A DNA stretch of 60,023 nt from Pelagibacterales bacterium SAG-MED34. GTDB lineage: Bacteria; Pseudomonadota; Alphaproteobacteria; Pelagibacterales; Pelagibacteraceae. Below are positions 43,163-51,791 of this stretch, piece after piece. The notes beneath the pieces are model-generated. The model had not been told where the DNA came from and did not search any database. It worked only from the letters and a program-made list of their open reading frames with translations. The stretch's first letter is position 1, and every line of letters begins with the position of its first letter. The position numbers and the translations under genes were made by a program. The DNA lies in contig JACWEE010000002.1 in NCBI GenBank assembly GCA_014653665.1, positions 1-60,023 of the forward strand, written 5' to 3'.

Positions 43163-44083
43163 TTAATTATTAAAAAAGGAACCTCTAATTCTAAGCAATT
43201 CCCTTGATAATTTTTTATTTTCTTTAAATGGTTTTCTGCCATGTAGCCAAAAGTAATTATTTGCTACTATAGCACTGCCCACAGGTAGAGAGGTTATTAT
43301 TTTATTTTGGCTCCCCTCTAAAGCATCAGATAATTTTTGAAGAAATAGACCTTGTTTCATATTTTTTGGTTCAGGAAATTGATCTATATAAGAAATTGTA
43401 GGTTCTCCATTTTGATCTTTTGAAAATACTGGGTGTTCAACCTTATAAGCAACATTTTTACTCTTAGGAGATCCCCAAATAAAATCTTGTTTTCCAACTT
43501 CATCGTTAGCTAAATCCGATAAATGCTCCCAATCATCTAAGTGTAATAAAGCTGTTTCACCACCGTCTACGTTTTCCTCCTCTAGTTTTGACATCAATAT
43601 CCAGTCAGTGGTTTCTTTAACATAAGTGCCATCAGTATGAAGATCCATATTTATATATGCTTTTCTTAGATAAGAGTCACTATTGTCCTCATGCTTAACA
43701 TGAAATCTTGCATAATATTTTCCAGCCATTGAATCATGATTAGGGTTACCAATTAAATGTGTTATAGCGGTAGATAGTTTAATTAAAAATGTTTGATCAA
43801 TTTTAGATGAAATATTTTTAGGTCCTATTATGAAACACCCTGTATTTCTATTTTTTAATATAATATTTAATAAATTACTTAATTCATAAGATGTGGTTTC
43901 GTCTAAACTCTTTGCAATTGTGAAACGTGTAAAAGGTTTATATTCAAGTGATGTTATATCAAATTTTTTAAATGGAAATATTAATCTATCAATTATTTGA
44001 TCTTCAATTTTAATTTTTATAATTCTTTTTGACTTTTCATGAAAAGATATATCAAATCCATCTATTTCTTTGAGATCTTGCAT
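43163..44083 (-). CDS. glaH: Glutarate 2-hydroxylase (CsiD/GlaH)
   Basis: This 306-residue enzyme is a clear match to GlaH (CsiD), which turns glutarate into L-2-hydroxyglutarate with Fe(II), oxygen and 2-oxoglutarate. YYARFHVKHEDNSDSYLR, LHTDGTYVKE and the LLHLDDWEHL segment are nearly the same as in E. coli. The metal ligands are His149, Asp151 and His281 (FWLHGR), matching 160, 162 and 292 in E. coli. Glutarate comes from lysine breakdown. No L-2-hydroxyglutarate oxidase (lhgO) or GabT is in the window. The gene overlaps the pentapeptide gene by 1 base inside a transporter run. Confidence 0.93.
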   Translation of the reverse strand: MQDLKEIDGFDISFHEKSKRIIKIKIEDQIIDRLIFPFKKFDITSLEYKPFTRFTIAKSLDETTSYELSNLLNIILKNRNTGCFIIGPKNISSKIDQTFLIKLSTAITHLIGNPNHDSMAGKYYARFHVKHEDNSDSYLRKAYINMDLHTDGTYVKETTDWILMSKLEEENVDGGETALLHLDDWEHLSDLANDEVGKQDFIWGSPKSKNVAYKVEHPVFSKDQNGEPTISYIDQFPEPKNMKQGLFLQKLSDALEGSQNKIITSLPVGSAIVANNYFWLHGRKPFKENKKLSRELLRIRGSFFNN

Positions 44084-44595
44084 TAGTTTATTTTATTACA
44101 AACACCTATTGAGTCTGGGCCACAAACTTCTCCATTTGTCCAGACCGCTCCAATTAGATTTGATCCATCAAAATTTGCGTTTAAAATGTTTGAAGATGTA
44201 AAGTTCGCTTCCATTAAATTTGAATTTTGGAAATTAACATCTATTAATGTAGATCCCATAAAGTCTACTCTTGTTAAATTAGCGCTAGAAAAGTTTGAAA
44301 GTTCAAAGTTTGCACCTGTTAGAATTGACTCGTATAAGTTAGCTCTAATAAATGATGATTCAGAAAAAGTACCAAATGATAAGTTTGAATTCATCATTAT
44401 ACTCTTATCAAAATTTACTTGAATAAAACTTGCGAAGGAAAGATTAGAATTAGGAAGGTAACTACCTTGTAAATCTTGACCATCTGAAAATTTACACTTT
44501 GTATAGTCTACACCATCAGTTATAGGATCATCGCAACCAGCATTTACATTGCTGCTAAAAACTAAAAAAAATATAATAAAAATAAGTTTTTTCAT
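44083..44595 (-). CDS. Secreted pentapeptide repeat protein
   Basis: This 170-residue protein has a signal peptide (1-19, ending NVNA) and a run of pentapeptide repeats from about 45 to 150 of the A(N/D)(L/F)xx type, such as ANLYE, ANFEL, ANLTR and ANFTS. The repeats fold as a right-handed square helix. Cysteines at both ends (Cys21, Cys34 and two near the C-terminus) may form disulfides in the periplasm. No function is known. It overlaps azlD by 4 bases and glaH by 1 base, and seems to be part of the operon rather than a stray gene. Confidence 0.87.
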   Translation of the reverse strand: MKKLIFIIFFLVFSSNVNAGCDDPITDGVDYTKCKFSDGQDLQGSYLPNSNLSFASFIQVNFDKSIMMNSNLSFGTFSESSFIRANLYESILTGANFELSNFSSANLTRVDFMGSTLIDVNFQNSNLMEANFTSSNILNANFDGSNLIGAVWTNGEVCGPDSIGVCNKIN

Positions 44596-44918
44596 ACCAC
44601 AAAACTATTTAATGCAGCTAAAATTATAGCAGATAATACTGTTGGATAAACTAAATTTCTTTTTGTGACATAAAAAATTAATATTGATAGCAATATTACA
44701 ATTATCCTTAAATTATAATTAACTTCAGAAAGGTCTCCTGAAGGAAATATCAGTATTCTTGAAATTAAGGCAGCTAAAGTCGAATAAGCTAGGCAATTAA
44801 ACCATCTATAAATTTTAGATTTTTCACTAATTTTTTCTGCGGTAAATGCTCCAAGAAATCTAGATAAATAAGTGGCTAGAGAAGTTACTAATATTGCTAA
44901 AACTATGTTAATTGCCAT
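44592..44918 (-). CDS. azlD: AzlD family branched-chain amino acid exporter subunit
   Basis: AzlD is the small subunit of the AzlCD exporter for branched-chain amino acids and analogues. The 108-residue protein has four hydrophobic segments; VTSLATYLSRFLGAF at the first and NCLAYSTLAALISRI in the middle are typical. I place the start at the Met at 44918, because a GGAGA ribosome site lies six to ten bases before it; an earlier Met at 44954 would add 12 residues and overlap azlC more. It overlaps the end of azlC by about 11 bases. Confidence 0.87.
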   Translation of the reverse strand: MAINIVLAILVTSLATYLSRFLGAFTAEKISEKSKIYRWFNCLAYSTLAALISRILIFPSGDLSEVNYNLRIIVILLSILIFYVTKRNLVYPTVLSAIILAALNSFVV

Positions 44919-45612
44919 ATTTTTCTCCAATAAAATACGAAATTGTTCCAGCAACTAACCCGCCAATAAGCACACTCCACTCGGGAGAAATAAAATAAAA
45001 AATAGGCCCTAATAATGCACCAAGTAAAATTGCAGATGTAAGTTGTACTGTTTTCATTACACCTATCATTGCACACATAAAATAAATTGGATTTATTATT
45101 GCTAGTGCAATAATCATATCTCTATTTAAAAAATCAGAAGCATAATAACCAATAATGGTTGAAACAATTGCAACTAACCATGTAGCTGTTCCTATACCAA
45201 TCCAAAAATCTATTCTATATTTCCTTTCTATTTCCTCGTAGTTACTTTTTAAAATCAACCACGATGAAACAGCAACAAAATGACATGATAAGTAATATTT
45301 CCATTTTGGTTGGCTTTCATGTTTTAATAATGGCATAATTGAAACTGTCATTGGATAAAGTCTTGAGTTAACTAACCATACTGCAAGAAAAATATTTACA
45401 AGCGAAGCACCTATTAACATAGACTCTGCCATAACTAGAGATCCTGGAAGAGCATAAGTTAACAAAGTTGAAAATATACTTTCTTGAATAGTAAAACCTA
45501 AATTTTTAAGCAAAGCACCGATTGCAACAAAACTTGCACCCAATGCAATGGCTGGACTATCGAACTTTTTTGAAGCAAGTATTCCTTGAAGAAAATATTT
45601 AGAGTTGATCAT
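44908..45612 (-). CDS. azlC: AzlC family branched-chain amino acid exporter subunit
   Basis: AzlC is the large subunit of the AzlCD exporter. The 234-residue membrane protein has about seven segments, beginning with FLQGILASKKFDSPAIALGA and including LTYALPGSLVMAESMLIGAS, the AzlC signature. Its ATG overlaps the stop of the damaged livF gene (ATGA), so the two are coupled. Placement next to a branched-chain importer fits a valve against excess amino acids. At this size it is complete. Confidence 0.9.
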   Translation of the reverse strand: MINSKYFLQGILASKKFDSPAIALGASFVAIGALLKNLGFTIQESIFSTLLTYALPGSLVMAESMLIGASLVNIFLAVWLVNSRLYPMTVSIMPLLKHESQPKWKYYLSCHFVAVSSWLILKSNYEEIERKYRIDFWIGIGTATWLVAIVSTIIGYYASDFLNRDMIIALAIINPIYFMCAMIGVMKTVQLTSAILLGALLGPIFYFISPEWSVLIGGLVAGTISYFIGEKYGN

Positions 45613-46398
45613 CAGCCGCCTAAAAATAGACGACCCACATCTGGATTATTTAGAAGTTCATCTCCTTTACCTGCAATAGCTGTTTGTCCAGAAACTAAAA
45701 CATATCCAATGTCAGCAAACTCCAAACCCTTTTTGGCATTTTGTTCAACCAATATAATTGTTTTTTTCTCGTTTTTTTTGAAGATCATCTAAGATTTCAA
45801 ATACCATCTGAATATATCTTGGTTCTAATCCAATTGAAGGTTCATCAACTAATAAAATAGATGGTTTCATTACTAAAGCTCTAGATATTTCTAATAACCT
45901 TCTTTCACCACCAGACAAAACTTTAGCTGGTTGGTTTCTTCTATTTCTTAATCTCTCATATTTCTGAAGAACTCTCTCTGCTTCTTCAAATGACTCTTCA
46001 GTTTTATCTTTTATGTAACCACCCATTAAAAGATTTTCTTCAACTGTCATGTCAGGAAAAACAGAATTATCTTGAAGAATATAAGCTATTCCTTGAGATT
46101 TTAGTTTCTCTGCAGGTGTAAGGTTGGTTATTTCTTTACCATCAACTTCAATTTTACCAGAAAAAATATTTGTAAAACCATATATTGAATGAAGAATTGT
46201 AGATTTCCCTGCTCCATTAGGTCCAATCAAGCATAATGATTGTGCCTTGCTGACAAATAAATCTAAATTATGTAAAATTTCCATTTTACCATAGCCAGCT
46301 GATAAACCTTTAATTGTTAAGTGAATGTTGTCTTCTGAAAGTTTTTTTAAATCTTCTGCAACAGGTGCTTTACCTAGTACTTCATATTGGTTAGCCAT
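45612..46398 (-). pseudogene. livF: LivF-type ABC ATPase, frameshifted near the C-terminus
   Basis: This LivF has Walker A GPNGAGKST, signature LSGGERRLLEISR and Walker B LLVDEPS, but the main frame stops at 45745 just before the switch region. The next frame then gives TIILVEQNAKKGLEF to the FLGG end at 45612, so the C-terminal 50 or so residues are intact but shifted. The frames join if one A is removed from the A8 run at 45772-45779 (- strand reading). An extended N-terminal tail of about 25 residues precedes the ATPase. Either a sequencing error or a recent mutation explains it; without the missing part the transporter could not work. Its stop overlaps azlC. Confidence 0.87.
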
Positions 46399-47138
46399 TA
46401 TTGTGCTCCTAGATAAGCGTCTACCACTCGCTTGTCATTTTTAATTTCATCTGGTGTTCCATTAGCAAGCATTTTTCCATGTGCTAAACAAAAAATACTT
46501 TCAGCTAATTGCATAATTACTCTCATATTGTGTTCAATGACTAACAACGTAATTCCAAAATCTTGATTTACTTTTATCAATCTATCAATAATTCCATTTA
46601 TTAAAGTTGGGTTAATACCTGCGGTTGGTTCATCTAAAAGTAACATTTCTGGTTCATTCATTAATGCCATAGCTAGTTCTAAAAGTTTTTGTTGACCAAA
46701 TGACAAATCTCCTGCTCTTAAATTTCTCTTTTGATATAGTCCAACAAAGTTAAGTAAATTTTCTGCTTTATCTGTTAAGTCTTTAGGAATTTTCGAAAAA
46801 ATAGAAACTAAGCTTTCATCACTAGCTTTGTGACTTATAAGCATATTATCTACACAATTTAGTTTTCCATAAATTCTTGTTTGTTGGAATGTTCTTAGAA
46901 GGCCAAGCTTTGCAATAATTGGAACTGGCAACTCTGAAACTTCTTTACCATTAAATTTTATCGAACCTTGATCTATAGGATAAGTTCCAACTATAGAATT
47001 AAACAAGGTAGTTTTTCCAGATCCATTTGGACCAATCAGTCCAACAATTTTTCCTTTTTCTACTGCCATAGAAATATCAACATTAGCCTTTACACCGCCA
47101 AAAGATTTACTTACATTATTTACTTCTAGTATACTCAT
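46398..47138 (-). CDS. livG: LivG-type ABC ATPase, second set
   Basis: This 246-residue ATPase has Walker A GPNGSGKTT (33-41), the signature LSFGQQKLLELAM (F in place of G), Walker B LLLDEPTAG and the switch histidine in VIEHNM. The C-terminal VVDAYLGAQ is the normal LivG end. It pairs with the damaged LivF that follows with a 1-base overlap and overlaps livM by 4 bases. It belongs to the transporter set with binding protein at 49141-50379. Confidence 0.93.
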   Translation of the reverse strand: MSILEVNNVSKSFGGVKANVDISMAVEKGKIVGLIGPNGSGKTTLFNSIVGTYPIDQGSIKFNGKEVSELPVPIIAKLGLLRTFQQTRIYGKLNCVDNMLISHKASDESLVSIFSKIPKDLTDKAENLLNFVGLYQKRNLRAGDLSFGQQKLLELAMALMNEPEMLLLDEPTAGINPTLINGIIDRLIKVNQDFGITLLVIEHNMRVIMQLAESIFCLAHGKMLANGTPDEIKNDKRVVDAYLGAQ

Positions 47139-48184
47139 TTGAGTTCGACCTGAGCTTTCCGGTCAGCCTCATCAACCACTTCTCCAAATCTTTCAGGATA
47201 CTTTTCTCTTAACCATCCCATAATTCCCTCTGGGAAATAGATAACAATGACAACTATTAATACTCCTAGGGCTACATACTGCCACCCAAGAAAGAATGTC
47301 CAAAAACCCTCTTTAAATATATGAAAAACAGTGGCGCCAATAACAGGTCCCCATAAAGTTCCTTTACCACCTAGTATTGCCATCAATACCATAAACACTC
47401 CCATTTCTCTTCCATCAAAAGCAACATCCGTTGAGTCTATATATCCAACAAGTCCGCCCATAATACCTCCGGCTAGACCACAGAAAAATGCAGATATCAT
47501 CCAACCAATAATTTTATATTTCATAGTTTGTATACCCATGGCCTCAGCTTTATCCTCATTATCTCTTATTGCATTCAGAACTAACTTAAATCTTGTTGAA
47601 TAAATTGCTTTAACTGCAAGAAATGTGAAAACTAAAACTACAAAGCTACAAAAATAGAAAAATTCTCCCCTAGCCTCTAAACTTCCAACTTTAGGAAAAG
47701 GAGGAGTTGTAAATCCTTGGCCGGCTCCTATTATTTCTATTCCACCTGAAATTTCCCCTGCAGCAACACCTAAACCTAATGTGCAAATCGCAAAATAATG
47801 TCCTCTAAGTCCTAAAATTGAATAGCCTATTAAACCAGCTACTATTGCTGGAACAACTGCGGCAACAGCTAAACCAACGGCAAATCCCTGAAAAAATTGT
47901 GCAGGAGTATGGACAAATGTTTTTTCTCCTCCACCTTCTGTCCATTCAGCTAATGGAAAGAACATTCCAACTTGAACCGAAGCACAAAGATACATTCCAA
48001 GTCCGTAAAAAAGAATATTACCAAAAGTGTTATAGCCCATTTCTCCACCCTGGACATTCCATGTAATTGCTAAAATGATTAAGATACAAAGAATAGACAA
48101 TTGAACTTTAAATGCTGGAAATACAAAAGGAGCAGCAATACCAAATATTAAAATAGCAGCATATAAAATTATATTTTTATTCAT
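47135..48184 (-). CDS. livM: LivM-type ABC permease, second set
   Basis: This 349-residue permease is a normal-length LivM. GLRGHYFAICTLGLGVAAGE is the family signature and LNAIRDNEDKAEAMGIQTMK the ATPase-contact loop. About ten hydrophobic segments are present, and the cytoplasmic tail after FPEGIMGWLREKYPERFGE is charged. It overlaps livG by 4 bases and livH by 1 base, so the set is tightly coupled. A branched-chain amino acid, amide or urea-like cargo is possible. Confidence 0.92.
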   Translation of the reverse strand: MNKNIILYAAILIFGIAAPFVFPAFKVQLSILCILIILAITWNVQGGEMGYNTFGNILFYGLGMYLCASVQVGMFFPLAEWTEGGGEKTFVHTPAQFFQGFAVGLAVAAVVPAIVAGLIGYSILGLRGHYFAICTLGLGVAAGEISGGIEIIGAGQGFTTPPFPKVGSLEARGEFFYFCSFVVLVFTFLAVKAIYSTRFKLVLNAIRDNEDKAEAMGIQTMKYKIIGWMISAFFCGLAGGIMGGLVGYIDSTDVAFDGREMGVFMVLMAILGGKGTLWGPVIGATVFHIFKEGFWTFFLGWQYVALGVLIVVIVIYFPEGIMGWLREKYPERFGEVVDEADRKAQVELK

Positions 48185-49077
48185 TATTTTAAATATTCTC
48201 TTTTTTTAGAAAGTTTAAATCTTCTATAAACCAGAATTAAAACTAGTAATAAAAACACAGAACCTATTCTAAATTCTGTTCCTAAAATATAATCTGCAAA
48301 CTCCTCAAAAACACCCAGTCCCATTCCTGACATGGCTACTCCAGGTAAATTTCCCAACCCTGCAACGATTACAATCATAAAAGATCTAATTGTGTAAGGT
48401 AATCCCATATATGGATGAATTGTAAATGTAATTGAGATTAGTGCTCCAGCAACTCCACACAATGCTGCATTAATTCCAAATGTTGCTGCATAAACTTTTT
48501 CTGTATCTACACCTAATATTTTTGCAGCCCTTGCATTCTGAGCTGTAGCTCTAATAGCTCGTCCTAGCTTTGATTTTTTCATATAAATCACTAGTCCAAT
48601 AGCAAATACTATACTTATAAATGCTGAGAAAATTTTAGAATTTGGCAATGTTACAGAATTATCAAATAACATAGTTGTTCCATAACCTGAATTTGCAAGA
48701 ACAACATCTGCACCAAATGCAAAATTCATTAACTGCATAAATAAAATGCTTATGCCAAATGTTGCAAGAATTGAGATAAATAAATCTCTATCAACTACTT
48801 TATTAATAACTAACTTATAAATAATAACTCCAACAAAATACATTATTATTGGTGAGACTATTACTCCCCATGCTGGGTGAATTCCATAAAGATACATAAA
48901 GTACGCAATATATCCTCCTAATATAACAAGATCGCCTTGAGCTATATTAATTATATTCATAACTCCCCATTGAAGAGCCATTCCATATGCAATAAGTGCA
49001 AATAATATTCCAAGCAACAATCCGTCTAAGACAGCTTGCACAGTTAACATCGGAACTTGAAATATTAAAAAATCCAT
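48184..49077 (-). CDS. livH: LivH-type ABC permease, second set
   Basis: This 297-residue permease starts with VLDGLLLGILFALIAYGMALQ and NIINIAQGDLVILGGY, the typical LivH opening, and has the contact loop RAIRATAQNARAAKILGVD. It is a standard length for LivH. It follows the binding-protein gene by 63 bases that hold a terminator-like hairpin, so it is likely made in smaller amounts than the binding protein. Its stop overlaps the livM start by one base. Confidence 0.92.
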   Translation of the reverse strand: MDFLIFQVPMLTVQAVLDGLLLGILFALIAYGMALQWGVMNIINIAQGDLVILGGYIAYFMYLYGIHPAWGVIVSPIIMYFVGVIIYKLVINKVVDRDLFISILATFGISILFMQLMNFAFGADVVLANSGYGTTMLFDNSVTLPNSKIFSAFISIVFAIGLVIYMKKSKLGRAIRATAQNARAAKILGVDTEKVYAATFGINAALCGVAGALISITFTIHPYMGLPYTIRSFMIVIVAGLGNLPGVAMSGMGLGVFEEFADYILGTEFRIGSVFLLLVLILVYRRFKLSKKREYLK

Positions 49078-49095
49078 AAATTTTTAAATGCTTAT

Positions 49096-49125
49096 AAAAA
49101 AAAGCCCCCTAATGCTAGGGGGCTT
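49096..49125 (-). terminator. Terminator-like hairpin between binding protein and livH
   Basis: On the - strand a 9-base GC-rich stem (AAGCCCCCT at 49102-49110 with AGGGGGCTT at 49117-49125 on the + strand) with a 6-base loop is followed by seven T. It lies just after the binding-protein gene and before livH, where partial termination would give more binding protein than permease. Confidence 0.88.
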
Positions 49126-49140
49126 ATGTTCATTTTTATA

Positions 49141-50379
49141 TTATCTGTCTGACCACTTAGGAATTGGGTGAATTAATTCCGCTGAAGCCCATTTTAATGG
49201 AGCTACAACTTTATTTTCACATTTTCCTGCATCATCACACATAACTTGAAATAAAACCATTGGCTTATCAACGTTTTGACCACCTTCAGCAAATTTTATG
49301 TTTCCATAAAATGTTTGCATGTTAGTAGCAGCAAGGGCGTCTCTGACTTTCTTTTGGTCGAAAGATCCAGCTCTTTCAAAAGCATCTTTAAACACTAATA
49401 AAGCCGCAGAAGACTCTGCTGCTTGGTATGGTGGTGCATAACCAAACTCTTTAGTAAAGTCTGCATCATAAGTCATACCATCAGTAAAGAAATCATCTTT
49501 ATAAGTTAGTGTTTTATGCCATTGAGAAGCACACAAAGCGTATTGTGAATTTGCACCATGTTGCTTAGATAGTTTTGCAGCATCACAGTGTGTCATTGCT
49601 AACATTGGAACATCAACCTTCATTTCAGCAATTTGTCTAATAGCTGTTAAAGCACCTTTTGTGTGCCCTGAAACAACAAGAACATCTGGTTTAGTTGCTT
49701 TAACTTTTGCTAAAGTTGCCGCCATATCATTAAGCTCTTTTGGAAGTTTGTCATCGATTATAATTTTAGATCCTGTTTCTTTAGCGGCATCTAAAATACC
49801 TAATCTAACGTCTTGTGAGAATGCATCTTGCTCAAAAGCTTGTGCAATTCTTACACCTTTTCCACCATTAAGCTCAACTGCTGTTCTGATTGCAACATCC
49901 AAATATAAGTTCGCTGGTGCCAGCACTGCGAATAAATATTTATAACCTTTTGTAAACAAAGATCTAGATGCACCGTTAGCTTCTACCATTGGAACACCAT
50001 ATTTCTCTGTTACTGGTGCAATCGCTTTAGTCAAACCAGAACTGTAAGGTCCAAGCATAAACTCAACACCATCTTGTGAAATCAATCTTTCTGCAAGTTG
50101 CGCTGCTCTTTTAGGGTTTGACTCATCATCGTAGTAGATAATATCAAACATGTAAGTTTTTCCTCCAACTTTAACACCACCCATGCTGTTAATTCTGTCA
50201 ACGGCCATGTTATAACCGTTTTGAGTATGAACACCATTAGATGAATATTTTCCGGTTAAAGAAATTGCAGCACCTAATATAATTTTATCACCAACAACTT
50301 TTGCTAATGAAACAACTGAAGTTGAAAATAAAATTGCTATTGCAGAAACAAATGTAATTATAATGTTTTTAATTTTCAT
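49141..50379 (-). CDS. livK: Branched-chain amino acid/amide-type ABC substrate-binding protein
   Basis: This 412-residue periplasmic protein has a signal peptide of about 27 residues (ending SLA). The mature part begins KVVGDKIILGAAISLTGKYSS. LGPYSSGLTKAIAPVTEKYG and VPMVEANGASRSLFTKGYKY form the Liv-type first lobe. Two cysteines in MCDDAGKCENK near the C-terminus and Cys in THCDAAKL and ALCASQW may form disulfides. It heads the leftward run with a strong ribosome site (AGGAGAG) and a good promoter, and is followed by a hairpin terminator and LivHMGF. Relatives bind amino acids, short amides or urea; the ligand is open. Confidence 0.92.
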   Translation of the reverse strand: MKIKNIIITFVSAIAILFSTSVVSLAKVVGDKIILGAAISLTGKYSSNGVHTQNGYNMAVDRINSMGGVKVGGKTYMFDIIYYDDESNPKRAAQLAERLISQDGVEFMLGPYSSGLTKAIAPVTEKYGVPMVEANGASRSLFTKGYKYLFAVLAPANLYLDVAIRTAVELNGGKGVRIAQAFEQDAFSQDVRLGILDAAKETGSKIIIDDKLPKELNDMAATLAKVKATKPDVLVVSGHTKGALTAIRQIAEMKVDVPMLAMTHCDAAKLSKQHGANSQYALCASQWHKTLTYKDDFFTDGMTYDADFTKEFGYAPPYQAAESSAALLVFKDAFERAGSFDQKKVRDALAATNMQTFYGNIKFAEGGQNVDKPMVLFQVMCDDAGKCENKVVAPLKWASAELIHPIPKWSDR

Positions 50380-50419
50380 TTCTCTCCTCTTTTATTATTA
50401 ATTAATTAATTTAAACCTT

Positions 50420-50448
50420 ATTTAACAAAGAAATTAATTCTTTTGCAA
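50420..50448 (-). promoter_or_regulatory. Candidate sigma70 promoter of the leftward Liv run
   Basis: On the - strand TTGCAA (50448-50443) and TTAAAT (50425-50420) are spaced by 17 bases, about 40 bases before the ATG at 50379. A strong AGGAGAG ribosome site follows. This is the only good promoter seen for the 12-kb leftward run. Confidence 0.5.
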
Positions 50449-50472
50449 GTAACAGTAGTATCGCATTAACGC

Positions 50473-51087
50473 CTAATATTGTTGCATAAATGCAATTATA
50501 GCTGCTATTACAATTAAAACGCACGCAGAAATTGTGTTTATAACCTTTGCGTTAGCTTTAACCCAAGTAATCATTTTATTTGCTAGAATAGCGTAACCAA
50601 TTAACGATAAAAAATCTAAAATAACGTATGTGGTTATTAAGATAATAAATTGAGCAACATAATTAGAGTTAAAATCAATAAATTGTGGAAAGATAAATGG
50701 AAAAAACATCCAAGCCTTAGGGCTTGTGCCAGCAACTAAAAAACCATCTTTGAAAAAAGATAAAAAACTTTTTCCCAATTTCTCATCAGAATTTATACTT
50801 TTTGGTCGGGATTTATAAATATCATAAGCAAGATATAGAATATAAACTATTCCAATCCACTTAAATGTATTAAGCAACTTAGGATTTTCTGAAATAAATG
50901 AACCAATAACAAATATAACAAGAGTTGCTTGAATAATATTTGCAGTAACATCTCCTAATGCTGTCCATACACATTTCTTAACTCCATAATTCATTGAATA
51001 TGAAATTATTACTATCCTAGGTGTTCCAGGCGTAATAAACATGAAGAGAATTATTTGGAGAAAAAGGAAATAATTTAGAGGAAGCAT
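50473..51087 (-). CDS. LysE family translocator (RhtB-like)
   Basis: This 204-residue protein is a LysE/RhtB exporter with about six hydrophobic segments. The opening LFMFITPGTPRIVIISYSMNYG carries the typical TPGP-like motif (here TPGTP), and AWMFFPFIFPQFIDF matches the fourth-segment PKxxxFFxxxxPQF. RhtB proteins expel homoserine, threonine or similar. A 120-base upstream region holds an inverted repeat. It is only distantly like the LysE at 37866-38474. Confidence 0.88.
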   Translation of the reverse strand: MLPLNYFLFLQIILFMFITPGTPRIVIISYSMNYGVKKCVWTALGDVTANIIQATLVIFVIGSFISENPKLLNTFKWIGIVYILYLAYDIYKSRPKSINSDEKLGKSFLSFFKDGFLVAGTSPKAWMFFPFIFPQFIDFNSNYVAQFIILITTYVILDFLSLIGYAILANKMITWVKANAKVINTISACVLIVIAAIIAFMQQY

Positions 51088-51092
51088 CTTAG

Positions 51093-51139
51093 GATAGTCC
51101 TAAAAAACCGGGAGCTAAAGATGGCTAGATAGGACTATC
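51093..51139. promoter_or_regulatory. Inverted repeat in the LysE/DUF2805 divergent gap
   Basis: Perfect 10-base arms, GATAGTCCTA (51093-51102) and TAGGACTATC (51130-51139), enclose 27 bases. Each arm also looks like a small palindrome by itself (AGGA-TAG-TCCT and GATAG-GA-CTATC). On the - strand this sits directly before the LysE start codon, so it could be an operator or an RNA leader fold. No riboswitch family is recognised. Confidence 0.5.
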
Positions 51140-51207
51140 TAAAAGTGATATTATCATAAGCATTAAAATTTGCATTAAAATTTATTAAGAGTTTTACTGA
51201 AAAATCT

Positions 51208-51507
51208 ATGAAAAAAAGTCACAGGCCTACAACTAGAGTCAAAAACCCTGAGCCAAAACCAGGAAGTCCAGACTGGGTTATCTGGGCAGCATGGGCTGAC
51301 AGAATTACATTTGAGGAAATAGAAAAAAAAACAGGAAAAACTGAAGCTGACATTATTAAGATAATGAGAGGAAATCTTAAACCCTCATCTTTTAGGTTAT
51401 GGAGAAAAAGAGTAAATTCACAAAGTATTAAACATAGAAAAAAATTTGAATATTCAAGAAAACAAATAAGAGTAAAAATTAAGAAAAATGAAATTCTTAA
51501 CTGGTAA
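51208..51507 (+). CDS. DUF2805 / TIGR03643 family protein
   Basis: This 99-residue basic protein matches the DUF2805 family. The helix-turn-helix-like part, WVIWAAWADRITFEEIEKKTG then EADIIKIMRGNLKPSSFRLW and RKRV, is highly conserved in the group. Its function is unknown; the fold suggests nucleic-acid binding. It is divergent from LysE across 120 bases and lies 28 bases before the glutaredoxin gene. An ORF on the opposite strand over the same bases is a shadow. Confidence 0.87.
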   Translation: MKKSHRPTTRVKNPEPKPGSPDWVIWAAWADRITFEEIEKKTGKTEADIIKIMRGNLKPSSFRLWRKRVNSQSIKHRKKFEYSRKQIRVKIKKNEILNW

Positions 51508-51535
51508 ATTAGCAAAATATAATTATATCTAGAGT

Positions 51536-51790
51536 ATGAAAAATATAACTATATATTCAGGCCCGATGTGCGCCTTTTGTGATGCTGCAAAAAGATTGTT
51601 GAATAGAAATAATCTTGAATACAAAGTGATTGATGTATCAACTGGTCCAGATTTAAGAGATGAAATGATTAAAAAAGCAAATGGAAAACGTACAATTCCT
51701 CAAATCTTTTTTAACGATGAGCATATTGGTGGTTATCAAGAACTTAGAGACCTAGAAAAAAATGGTACTTTAGAAGCATCTTTAAAGTAA
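51536..51790 (+). CDS. grxC: Glutaredoxin (GrxC type)
   Basis: Glutaredoxins reduce disulfides and glutathione adducts with glutathione. This 84-residue protein has the active site CAFC (Cys12, Cys15), a change from the usual CPYC, then KVIDVS, RTIPQIFFNDEHIGGYQEL and the cis-Pro in TIPQ. The GG turn for glutathione is present. It starts 28 bases after the DUF2805 gene and ends 1 base from the convergent DUF1479 gene. The missing proline in the active site may make it more oxidising or more reducing than usual. Confidence 0.92.
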   Translation: MKNITIYSGPMCAFCDAAKRLLNRNNLEYKVIDVSTGPDLRDEMIKKANGKRTIPQIFFNDEHIGGYQELRDLEKNGTLEASLK

Positions 51791-51791
51791 A

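Noticed and set aside
51088-51207. Known riboswitch in the LysE leader
   Set aside because: I compared it by eye with the glycine, SAM-II/V and lysine classes and saw no match; kept only as an inverted repeat.
51219-51515. A 98-residue ORF opposite the DUF2805 gene
   Set aside because: The + strand protein matches a conserved family; the reverse is hydrophobic by codon mirror.
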